A stretch of 64,000 nucleotides of DNA from Candidatus Planktophila sp. (GTDB taxonomy: Bacteria > Actinomycetota > Actinomycetes > Nanopelagicales > Nanopelagicaceae), in contig BGOJ01000001.1 of NCBI GenBank assembly GCA_003569185.1, forward strand, positions 128,557 to 192,556, given 5' to 3'. Of this stretch, positions 39,951-47,407 are shown piece by piece. The translations under genes were made by a program, and so were the position numbers. The notes below the pieces were generated by a model. That model made no database searches, was not told where the DNA came from, and saw only the letters and a list, made by a program, of their open reading frames with translations. Each line of letters begins with the position of its first letter. Within the stretch, counting starts at the first letter, position 1.

Positions 39951-40814
39951 TTACTTGTAGTTAACAACCTTATTTTTAATTGTTCCAATACCTTCAATAG
40001 TTGTCACAATATTTTCCCCACCCTTTAGGTATTTCTCTGGCTTAAAGCCCATACCAACACCCTCTGGTGTTCCAGTGTTAATTACATCTCCAGCTTTTAA
40101 CTCCATGAATTGGGAGATATACCAAACGCAGTGATTGATGCCAAAGATTAAGTCATTAGTTCTGGAGTTTTGTCTAACCTCACCATCAATGGTGCAAGAA
40201 AGAGCTAGATTATTTGGATCTAAATTCTTTTGCTTTAACTCATCAGCGGTAATAATCCATGGACCCATTGGATTAAAGGTTGGGAAAGATTTGCCCTTCA
40301 CCCATTGTCCACTTCGCTCAACCTGCCAGTGTCGCTCTGAAACATCTTGGGAGATTGTGTAACCCAGTATGTGGGCGGCAGCCTCATCTGGAGATTTTAA
40401 GTAAAGTGCGTTTTTACCAATCACAACACAAAGCTCAACCTCATAATCTGTTTTAGTTGAATTTGGTGGAACTACTACATCATCATTTGGACCAATTACA
40501 GTATCTGGTGCCTTCATAAAAATTACTGGCTCAGGTGGTGGGGTCATGCCCGACTCAACTGCATGCTTTGCATAATTTAATCCAACGCAAATTACTTTAG
40601 TTGGACGAGCAACTGGTGAGCCAATTCGGTAATCAGCAATCTTCACCTTTGATCTGCTGCTTAAATCCGCTTGGGCTAATTTTGCGATTGCGCCATTTTC
40701 TAACTCAACTCGGTTGAAATCACTAACTAAATCATCAACAAAGATCGCCTCAGTATCTGAGACAACTACTGCTGGCTTTTCTTTATTTAACTGACCTAAG
40801 CGTGTGATTCTCAT
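39951..40814 (-). CDS. Fumarylacetoacetase-family hydrolase, likely 2,4-diketo-3-deoxy-aldonate hydrolase
   Basis: A 287-residue FAH-family enzyme. The catalytic core has the segments GLNYAKHAVE, FMKAPDTVIGPNDD, the metal ligands in DYEVELCVVIG (E..E) and QDVSERHWQ (D), and INTGTPEGVGMG. This version resembles the hydrolases of the L-fuconate and L-rhamnonate routes, which cleave 2,4-diketo-3-deoxy acids to pyruvate and a hydroxy acid; databases often label it ureidoglycolate lyase. The adjacent dehydratase and the 4-dehydrogenase-like SDR at 46602 complete that route. Start is ATG 40814; GTG 40823 is also possible. Confidence 0.8.
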   Translation of the reverse strand: MRITRLGQLNKEKPAVVVSDTEAIFVDDLVSDFNRVELENGAIAKLAQADLSSRSKVKIADYRIGSPVARPTKVICVGLNYAKHAVESGMTPPPEPVIFMKAPDTVIGPNDDVVVPPNSTKTDYEVELCVVIGKNALYLKSPDEAAAHILGYTISQDVSERHWQVERSGQWVKGKSFPTFNPMGPWIITADELKQKNLDPNNLALSCTIDGEVRQNSRTNDLIFGINHCVWYISQFMELKAGDVINTGTPEGVGMGFKPEKYLKGGENIVTTIEGIGTIKNKVVNYK

Positions 40815-40858
40815 AATTCTCACATTTCCATTGAGGTGAACTTTTGGCGGTAATCAAC

Positions 40859-40903
40859 TAGAATATGAAAACCTTAACATAGGAATTTTCTCAATATTTG
40901 AGA
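40859..40903 (+). promoter_or_regulatory. Putative promoter and operator of the dehydratase gene
   Basis: TAGAAT at 40859-40864 is a good -10 hexamer. About 25 bases downstream is a palindrome TCTCAA-TAT-TTGAGA (40889-40903) placed as a repressor would be, in the 5' leader. Unlike most genes here the dehydratase has a leader and an AGGAAAGGG ribosome site, fitting regulated expression. No regulator gene was seen nearby. Confidence 0.35.
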
Positions 40904-40919
40904 GTAGGAAAGGGCGAGC

Positions 40920-42647
40920 GTGAGCGAAGAGAAGTTTGATCGCCGCAGCCAATATTGGTTTGGATTAAAAGATAAGGGTGGTTATATCCACCGCGAAAGA
41001 CTTCGAAATCAAGGTTATGCCCCAGATGTTTTTGATGGCCGCCCGGTAATTGGTATTGCAAATACCTGGTCAGAGTTAAATCCTTGTAATGGCTCACTTA
41101 ATGATGTTGCTGAAGCTGTTAAACGTGGCGTTTGGGAGGCTGGTGGTTTTCCACTTGAGTTCCCAGCAATGTCACTTAGTGAATCTTTGCAGCGACCAAC
41201 CACCATGTTATATCGCAACATGTTGGCAATGGAGGTTGAGGAGTTAATTCGTTCCCATCCATTAGATGGTGTGGTTTTACTTGGCAATTGCGATAAGACG
41301 CCACCTGGATTATTAATGGGAGCAGCAAGTGTTGATCTGCCAACCTTAATGATTACTGGTGGTCCAATGCTTAATGGTCGATTCCAAGGTGAAGCAGTTG
41401 GCTCTGGCACATTAGTTTGGAAATATAGTGAGCAGGTAAGAAGTGGAAAGATTTCTTTTGAAGAGTTTATGGCGATGGAGTCATGCTCAGCACGAAGCCA
41501 AGGTTCTTGTATGACTATGGGAACTGCATCAACTATGGCATGTGTAACTGAAGCACTAGGCGTGCAATTACCAGGAGCGGCTGCAATTCCAGCGGTTGAT
41601 TCACGTAAATTTACTCTTGCCCATCTTTCTGGCCGCCGAATTGTGAAGATGGTGGAGGAGGATTTAAAGCTTTCAAAGGTGTTAAATCGAAAAGCATTTG
41701 AAAATGCGATCAAAATTTTAGCTGCTATTGGTGGCTCAACTAACGCAGTAGTTCACCTACTTGCAATCGCTGGCCGCGTTGGCGTGCCATTGAATTTAGA
41801 TGATTTTGATAAGTTAGGAAAAGATGTTCCGGTAATTGCAAATATGATGCCAAGTGGAAAATTCCTAATGGAGGAGTTTTTCGATGCTGGTGGTGTGCCA
41901 ACTGTGATGAAGGAGATTGCAAATCTAATTCACACCGATCACATTACTGTTACTGGCAAAACTGTTAAGGAAAATATCGAAGGCGCTGAAAATTGGAACA
42001 AAGAGGTAATTACTCCAGCTAATAAACCATTCCAAGCAGCAGGTGCTGGCATTGTGGTTGTTCGTGGCTCACTTGCTCCAGATGGTGCGATTATTAAAGT
42101 ATCTGCAGCATCTCCTAAATTATTAACACATAAAGGAAAGGCTTTAGTATTTAATGAGATCGAGGAGTACTTAAAGGTTGCAGATGATCCAAACCTGCCG
42201 GTAACACCAGAGACAATTTTGGTTTTGAAAAACTCAGGACCTAAGGGTTACCCAGGATTTCCTGAGGTTGGCAATTTACCTATGCCAAAGAAAATGCTTG
42301 ATCAAGGTGTAACCGATATGGTTCGAATCTCTGATGCCAGAATGAGTGGCACTGCCTACGGCACCGTTGTATTACATGTTTCACCAGAATCTACTGCTGG
42401 TGGACCACTTGCATTTGTTGAAAATGGAGATGAGATTGAGTTAGATGTGCCAAATCGTAAATTAAATTTACTTATTTCACCGGAGGAGTTAGCAAAACGT
42501 AAAGCTGCTTGGGTGCCACCAAAGCCTAAGGCTGAGCGCGGTTGGAGCAAGATGTATATCGAGCATGTGCAACAAGCACACCTTGGCGCAGATCTAGATT
42601 TCTTAGTTGGCAGCAGTGGCGATTATGTGCCACGCCACTCACATTAA
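40920..42647 (+). CDS. IlvD/Edd-family sugar-acid dehydratase
   Basis: Dehydrates an aldonic acid to its 2-keto-3-deoxy form, using a [2Fe-2S] cluster. 575 residues with the ligands C56 (NPCNGS), C124 in GNCDKTPPG and C197 in SCSARSQGSCMTMGTAS, a lysine K126 for Mg2+, and the C-terminal DARMSGTAYG serine. The N-terminus (SQYWFGLKDKGGYIHRER) places it with L-arabinonate/D-xylonate/gluconate-type dehydratases and not with dihydroxyacid dehydratase IlvD. GTG start at 40920. It ends tail-to-tail with the enolase-like gene, the two stops sharing TTAA. Confidence 0.87.
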   Translation: MSEEKFDRRSQYWFGLKDKGGYIHRERLRNQGYAPDVFDGRPVIGIANTWSELNPCNGSLNDVAEAVKRGVWEAGGFPLEFPAMSLSESLQRPTTMLYRNMLAMEVEELIRSHPLDGVVLLGNCDKTPPGLLMGAASVDLPTLMITGGPMLNGRFQGEAVGSGTLVWKYSEQVRSGKISFEEFMAMESCSARSQGSCMTMGTASTMACVTEALGVQLPGAAAIPAVDSRKFTLAHLSGRRIVKMVEEDLKLSKVLNRKAFENAIKILAAIGGSTNAVVHLLAIAGRVGVPLNLDDFDKLGKDVPVIANMMPSGKFLMEEFFDAGGVPTVMKEIANLIHTDHITVTGKTVKENIEGAENWNKEVITPANKPFQAAGAGIVVVRGSLAPDGAIIKVSAASPKLLTHKGKALVFNEIEEYLKVADDPNLPVTPETILVLKNSGPKGYPGFPEVGNLPMPKKMLDQGVTDMVRISDARMSGTAYGTVVLHVSPESTAGGPLAFVENGDEIELDVPNRKLNLLISPEELAKRKAAWVPPKPKAERGWSKMYIEHVQQAHLGADLDFLVGSSGDYVPRHSH

Positions 42648-43915
42648 TTAAAGGGATTTAAAAACTTAGTACTTTCAGTTGCCTCAAACTCCAGCAATCT
42701 ATTCCACTTAGCATTTCGCTCAGAGCCATGGGTGGAGCCAACCTTAATCTGACCAGCACTCCAACCAGTTGCTAAGTCAGCAAGCCAAGAGTCCTCACTC
42801 TCACCTGATCTTGCTGAGACAACGGTATTAAAGTTATTAGCCCGAGCTTGCTTTAACACATTCAAAGTTGCACTTACTAGACCGTTTTGATTTGGCTTTA
42901 TCAAAATCGCATTGGCACTCTTTTCGGCAATTGCTCTATTTAATCTATCTAAATTTGTGGTTAATAAGTCATCTCCTAGAAGTTGCAGCTTTGCTGGCAT
43001 CTGATTTGAAAAATCCTGCCAACTTTGCCAATCATCCTCGGCAAATGGATCTTCAATCGAAATTATTGGCTGATTACTTACTAATGATTTAATAAATTGC
43101 AGATACTCACCTCGGTTATAACTCTTACCCATTGTAGATAGGTTGTAATTATTGCCATCATAAAATTGGGTGGCTGCGATATCTAAGGCTAAGCCAACTT
43201 GGCTACCAACATTTAGCCCAACCTTTTCAATTGCCTTAACTACAAACTCACAAGCTTTTTCAATGCTGGCAAAGGAGAGCGCTAAGCCGCCTTCATCAGC
43301 AATTAAATTTGTAACCTTTCCATCCTCTTTGCCTAACCTGGCAGCCATCTCTCTAATTGCAACAATCCAGGAGAGTGCTTGGGTAAAGGTCTTAGCGCCA
43401 ACTGGCACAACCAAAATATCTTGAATATCCATGGTGCGATTTGCATGTGCTCCGCCGGACAAAATATTGACCATCGGCATTGGAATTTGTAGTGGACCAT
43501 CGGGGGAAAAGTATCTAGCTAGTGATTTATTTTGTGAATGTGCGGTGGCAAGACTTGCTGCTAATGAAACTGCCAAGGTGGCATTAGCACCAAGGGATGA
43601 ATGATCTAAAGTTGGATCTAACTCAATAAGTTGGGCATCTACTAGATTTAAATCAATCTGCTCTTCAACTAGTTTTGGCGCAATTTTCTCATTGATATTT
43701 GCAACCGCTTGGGCAACTGATAAACCACCATAAAAGCTTTCAGCAAATTTACTTCCCGTATCACGAAGCTCTTTTGCTTCATGTTTGCCAGTAGATGCCC
43801 CTGATGGCACACGTGCGGTGTGAACACTGCCATCAGTTAATGAGATAGCAGCTGCAACTGTTGGCCGCCCTCTTGAATCTAATACCTGATAACCAATAAC
43901 TTTATTGATCTTCAC
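42644..43915 (-). CDS. Enolase paralogue with altered active site
   Basis: A 423-residue enolase-superfamily protein of true enolase architecture: S39 loop (PSGASTGKHEA), H157 (GGAHANRT), E208 (ADEGGLAL), metal ligands D245, E288 (SIEDPFAEDDW) and D315 (LLGDDL), general base K340 (LIKPNQNG) and K391 (GQIKVG). But two invariant residues differ: the E168 equivalent is D166 (DIQD for DIQE) and the H373 equivalent is A368 (VSARSGES for VSHRSGET); the N of HADNN/HANNN also reads R. The changes touch the leaving-group and phosphate side of the pocket, so a different 2-phospho-acid substrate is likely. GTG start overlaps the kinase stop. It is not a good candidate for the cell's glycolytic enolase. 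Confidence 0.85.
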   Translation of the reverse strand: MKINKVIGYQVLDSRGRPTVAAAISLTDGSVHTARVPSGASTGKHEAKELRDTGSKFAESFYGGLSVAQAVANINEKIAPKLVEEQIDLNLVDAQLIELDPTLDHSSLGANATLAVSLAASLATAHSQNKSLARYFSPDGPLQIPMPMVNILSGGAHANRTMDIQDILVVPVGAKTFTQALSWIVAIREMAARLGKEDGKVTNLIADEGGLALSFASIEKACEFVVKAIEKVGLNVGSQVGLALDIAATQFYDGNNYNLSTMGKSYNRGEYLQFIKSLVSNQPIISIEDPFAEDDWQSWQDFSNQMPAKLQLLGDDLLTTNLDRLNRAIAEKSANAILIKPNQNGLVSATLNVLKQARANNFNTVVSARSGESEDSWLADLATGWSAGQIKVGSTHGSERNAKWNRLLEFEATESTKFLNPFN

Positions 43916-44901
43916 TTTGCACTCATTTCAAATAATTGCGCAACTGCAAGGTTAGCGTTATTTCCCAAGATTGCTTTGGTAAAGCTTTGTAATTTGCGCT
44001 GTTGCTCAACAGATAAGTAGTTAACCGGGGATTTTCCCTCCACCCTTGCCAGGGCGATTAAAGCTGCATGTTTTGCCACCGATGGTGAGATAGGACGTAT
44101 TTTTTCATACTCCTTCACAAAGGCGGCTGCGGTGTTTGCCAATAACTTTGCATGCAATCTGTCATCGGTTCTAAAGAACTTGCATACTAAGTGCGCAATT
44201 AAGAAGGCTAGATCAAAAACAGGATTACCAACATGGGCAACTTCAAAATCTAAAATATAGATCTCATCGTTCATCGCCACCATAATATTTTTAGGTGAAA
44301 AATCACCATGCACAATTGTGGTTTTATCTGCCTCTAGCTCATTAATTAACTTTCTGATCGCCACCTCAATTTGCGGATTTTTCGCAGCTACAAATCGGTA
44401 GAAGGGATCAATTCGAAGTTGATCAAATAAAGCATCCTCCATAAATTTAAGTTTGACTTGCGGATTCTCCTGGCCGTAGTTATGCCAAGTTGCCAAGGTT
44501 TTGCCAAGCTTTGCGCCAATATCTGGATTAATTACCCCAGCTAATAAATCAGATTTCCAAACGGTGCTGCCAACTGGAACTCGCTCTAATACCAAAATAA
44601 ACCGAAGTGGATCTAGAAATACTAATTTAGGAACCTGATCTGGGCTTAATTGATTAAATAAGGAAAGTGCATCAGCTTCAACAATTGCTCGGCGTTGATC
44701 TGCCTCCCATTTTTCACTAACCGCAAGTTCAGCTAATGCCTGTTTTAAAACTAACTTTTGATTACTGGTAGTAATTGCCAGTACTACATTTGAAACCCCA
44801 CCAGTTAATACCTCAACCTGGGGATTATCACCAGAACTTATAACCTTCTTATCTATTAGGTACTCAACAACGGTATCTTGATTTAGTAACTCCACACTCA
44901 C
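43912..44901 (-). CDS. APH/methylthioribose-kinase-like small-molecule kinase
   Basis: A 329-residue protein of the choline/aminoglycoside kinase fold. ATP-loop LTGGVSNVV at 32-40, the K-Q pair VLKQALAEL at 51-59 followed by a W-E-A-D segment like that of methylthioribose kinase, the catalytic HGDFSPKN with D200, and the metal D218 in ILDFEVAHVGNPVFDLA. It phosphorylates some hydroxylated metabolite. Translational coupling to the enolase paralogue suggests it makes that enzyme's substrate. GTG start at 44901. No other methionine-salvage gene is nearby, so methylthioribose is unlikely. Confidence 0.75.
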   Translation of the reverse strand: MSVELLNQDTVVEYLIDKKVISSGDNPQVEVLTGGVSNVVLAITTSNQKLVLKQALAELAVSEKWEADQRRAIVEADALSLFNQLSPDQVPKLVFLDPLRFILVLERVPVGSTVWKSDLLAGVINPDIGAKLGKTLATWHNYGQENPQVKLKFMEDALFDQLRIDPFYRFVAAKNPQIEVAIRKLINELEADKTTIVHGDFSPKNIMVAMNDEIYILDFEVAHVGNPVFDLAFLIAHLVCKFFRTDDRLHAKLLANTAAAFVKEYEKIRPISPSVAKHAALIALARVEGKSPVNYLSVEQQRKLQSFTKAILGNNANLAVAQLFEMSAK

Positions 44902-44914
44902 AAAAAGCTATCCC

Positions 44915-45619
44915 TTAAAGAACTCGGGCGATAGCAAAGCCGTAATCAACAAATAAAGATTGTCCAGAGATTGCACTGTTATCTTCACAGCCAAGTAGGT
45001 AGGCAGCATTTGCCACATCTTGTGGAATTACCATCTTGTGTCCTGGGGTTTGGCTCTGCACATTTTCAATCTGGGCTGGCTTTAATAATCCTCTAGCCAT
45101 TGGTGAATCCACTACTCCTGGTAGTAATCCATTTACCAAAATACCCTTTGCATTTCCTAAATCAACCGCCATTGATCTGACCAACCCACCAACTGCTGCT
45201 TTGGTAATTGTGTAGGACATTTTCTCTTGTCTTGTGATCTGCTCCCAAAATGAGCTCAAGATAACTATCTTGCCCTTTTGTTTAATTAGATTGTGCAGCA
45301 TCAAAGCTTTGGTTGTATCGGTAATAAAAGAGACATTTGCTTGAAATAATCTTGTTAAATCATCTGGTGAGTGATTAATAACGGAGTCATTGTTATTAGC
45401 TCCTTGAGCAAATACCACCACGTCAAATAACTCACCCTTTAGTAACTCAGGAACTGGTCCATCGGTAATTGGCAGCAGGAATTGATCTACTGGGTTGGTA
45501 ATAGTTCGAACACCGTAAGTAACCTTGTAATCATGAGTTTTAAACTTCTCAGCGATCGCACTTCCTAAGACACCGCTGCCACCAAAGATTAAAAGCTTAA
45601 GTGGTAATGAGTTTGTCAT
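44915..45619 (-). CDS. Short-chain dehydrogenase/reductase
   Basis: A 234-residue NAD(P)-dependent oxidoreductase. Cofactor loop GGSGVLGSAIA at 14-24, the NAG-equivalent FAQGANN near residue 72, catalytic Ser in ILSSFWEQ and Y-x3-K in SYTITKAA near residue 138, then LLPGVVDSPMARG. Second gene of the four-gene minus-strand operon, its ATG overlapping the stop of the TIM-barrel gene. Substrate unknown; context suggests it reduces or oxidises an intermediate feeding the kinase. Confidence 0.82.
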   Translation of the reverse strand: MTNSLPLKLLIFGGSGVLGSAIAEKFKTHDYKVTYGVRTITNPVDQFLLPITDGPVPELLKGELFDVVVFAQGANNNDSVINHSPDDLTRLFQANVSFITDTTKALMLHNLIKQKGKIVILSSFWEQITRQEKMSYTITKAAVGGLVRSMAVDLGNAKGILVNGLLPGVVDSPMARGLLKPAQIENVQSQTPGHKMVIPQDVANAAYLLGCEDNSAISGQSLFVDYGFAIARVL

Positions 45620-46542
45620 TACTTTTTAAACCCATACCGATCTAATATTGCCTTACTTATTGCAGCTCTTCTTACCCGCTCACGAGCGGTGGACTCAACT
45701 AATCCTTGAATATGAGCACCTGATGGATAAAGGCCAGGTGAGTTACGAAGTGTGAACTTTAAGTAGATAGGGGAGGCAACTCTTACTAAATCTGGCGTCT
45801 CATAATGACGAACTGCGCCTCCAAAATCATCAGGTCCTTCAACATAGATATCAACTGGAACATCAACCTGTGATCTAATGGCAGCAATTTGTTGCAATGA
45901 AAGATCAGTTGCCAGATTTAATGTTGAAGCTCCTAGATCCTCTAGCAGCGCAGCAGTTGCCGGGTTATTACAAACCATCGCCACTGAGGTTTTAAGAATT
46001 AAATCCTTTGGCAGATCACCCTTGCGTTTTGCATCCCCTAATACCTTTAATAATCCAAGATCTCCCACCAAAACACTTCGAAGACCAAGATTTACGCCAT
46101 TTATTACATCCTCTAATGCAAATCTAAGTTGATCACCCCCGCGAAGAGTTGGCGATGCAATCACGCCAGCAGTAGCGCTTACCTGCTTACCAATATCCCA
46201 GGCAGCTCTTGGTCCAACAAATAAACAAACCTCAATCTTTTCCTTTTTACCCATCGCAACCATCTGCTTAATCTCTTCATCAGTTTGCAACATGATGCCG
46301 GAGCCTTGGGAGATGCGGTGAATAATTAATTTATGTTTTTTAGCCTCATCGATTACCGTTTTAAATGCAACTGGACCTTCAACGGAGGGAATCTCGATTT
46401 TGTATCGGCTGCCATCAGCAAATCTTTTGCCTGATTCAGGTAATCCATCTGCATCTTGAGATTGAATCTTTTGCTTATTTAATATGCCAATTGAGCGCTT
46501 CATTGGCCCTTTAGGATCTCTCGTGCTTGGCCAAGATGCCAT
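45619..46542 (-). CDS. TIM-barrel protein of unknown function, distantly U32-peptidase-like
   Basis: A 307-residue soluble protein with repeated beta-alpha units (KIEIPSVEGPVAF, LIIHRISQGSG, IEVCLFVGPRAAWD, LRSVLVGDLGLLKVLGDAK, LKTSVAMVCNNPATAALLEDLGASTLNLATD, VPVDIYVEGPDDFGG, each shown in part). The pattern of a strand followed by an alignment to a nitrogen or phosphate loop suggests a barrel, and the DLGASTLNL-type section recalls the U32 family, but the U32 Cys signature is missing. GGAG five bases before the ATG at 46542 fixes the start. It is the first gene of the operon with the SDR, kinase and enolase paralogue. Catalytic role unknown. Confidence 0.55.
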   Translation of the reverse strand: MASWPSTRDPKGPMKRSIGILNKQKIQSQDADGLPESGKRFADGSRYKIEIPSVEGPVAFKTVIDEAKKHKLIIHRISQGSGIMLQTDEEIKQMVAMGKKEKIEVCLFVGPRAAWDIGKQVSATAGVIASPTLRGGDQLRFALEDVINGVNLGLRSVLVGDLGLLKVLGDAKRKGDLPKDLILKTSVAMVCNNPATAALLEDLGASTLNLATDLSLQQIAAIRSQVDVPVDIYVEGPDDFGGAVRHYETPDLVRVASPIYLKFTLRNSPGLYPSGAHIQGLVESTARERVRRAAISKAILDRYGFKK

Positions 46543-46580
46543 GATGCTCCATCCAAATCACTTTTTATATTTAAGTACTA

Positions 46581-46601
46581 GGCAAGTATAATCGGATAAT
46601 A
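46581..46601 (+). promoter_or_regulatory. Consensus -10 element of the SDR-malY operon
   Basis: TATAAT at 46587-46592, exact consensus, ends nine bases before the ATG at 46602; the transcript would start within a few bases of the start codon. It lies in the 59-base gap between the divergent operons. Confidence 0.55.
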
Positions 46602-47378
46602 ATGAGTAACAACAGTGGCTTTGAAGAGATCTCCTACGCAGGACAGGTAGTAATTGTTACTGGCGCAGCCAGTGGTATTGGTAAATCAGCAGCGCAATTA
46701 ATCGCTTCCCGTGGGGCAAAGGTTATTTGCCTTGATCTAAATCAGGCTGGTGTTGATCAAAGCGTTGCTGAAATAAAGGCAACTGGTGCAACTGCTGAGA
46801 GCGCAGTTCTAGATATTTCAAATCAATCTGGTGTGATGGAGTTAATTTCAACTCTTGCTAAAAAACATAATCAAATTGATGCGCTAGTTAATTGCGCCGG
46901 CTACCCAGGGCCAACTGGAAAATTTGTAGAAGATATAACCTGGAGTGATTACCAAAAGGTAATTGAGGTTAATTTATATGGCGCAATCTGGTTAACCCAA
47001 GCAGTGCTGCCAATTATGAAAAAACAAAAGTATGGCCGAATTGTTCAGGTGGCATCAATTGCCGGTAAAGAGGGAAACCCAAAGATGGCCCCCTACAACA
47101 CCGCTAAAGCTGGCTTAATTGGTTTTGTAAAAGGTGTTGCTAAAGAGGTAGCAGTTGATGGCATAACTATTAACGCACTTGCCCCAGCAGTAATTGCAAC
47201 GCCAATTAATGTTAATACTGCAAAAGAAACTTTGGATTACATGATTTCAAAAATTCCAGCAGGCCGTCTTGGTGAGCCAAGTGAGGTTGCAGAGATAATT
47301 GCATTTATGGGATCAAAGGCTTGTTCATTCACAACCGGCTTCACCTTTGATATTTCAGGCGGGCGCGCGACCTACTAG
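46602..47378 (+). CDS. SDR dehydrogenase, likely 2-keto-3-deoxy-aldonate 4-dehydrogenase
   Basis: A 258-residue classical SDR: cofactor loop GAASGIG at 21-27, catalytic S152, Y165 and K169 (ASIAGKEGNPKMAPYNTAK). The stretch DYMISKIPAGRLG and the C-terminus CSFTTGFTFDISGGRATY closely match, from memory of the family, the 4-dehydrogenases of 2-keto-3-deoxy-L-rhamnonate and L-fuconate. Its product would be the 2,4-diketo acid that the FAH-family hydrolase at 39951 cleaves. It could also be annotated as a FabG-like reductase; the C-terminal signature argues for the sugar-acid role. Confidence 0.78.
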   Translation: MSNNSGFEEISYAGQVVIVTGAASGIGKSAAQLIASRGAKVICLDLNQAGVDQSVAEIKATGATAESAVLDISNQSGVMELISTLAKKHNQIDALVNCAGYPGPTGKFVEDITWSDYQKVIEVNLYGAIWLTQAVLPIMKKQKYGRIVQVASIAGKEGNPKMAPYNTAKAGLIGFVKGVAKEVAVDGITINALAPAVIATPINVNTAKETLDYMISKIPAGRLGEPSEVAEIIAFMGSKACSFTTGFTFDISGGRATY

Positions 47379-47407
47379 TAATTTAAATAAGTGGCATACT
47401 TGCACTT

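Noticed and set aside
41015-41713. 232-codon antisense frame in the IlvD/Edd gene
   Set aside because: It is a mirror of conserved codons; no ribosome site, promoter or family match.
43912-44901. Methylthioribose kinase (mtnK) assignment
   Set aside because: Motif likeness is real, but no mtnA, mtnB or other methionine-salvage gene is near and the partners are an enolase paralogue, SDR and barrel protein.
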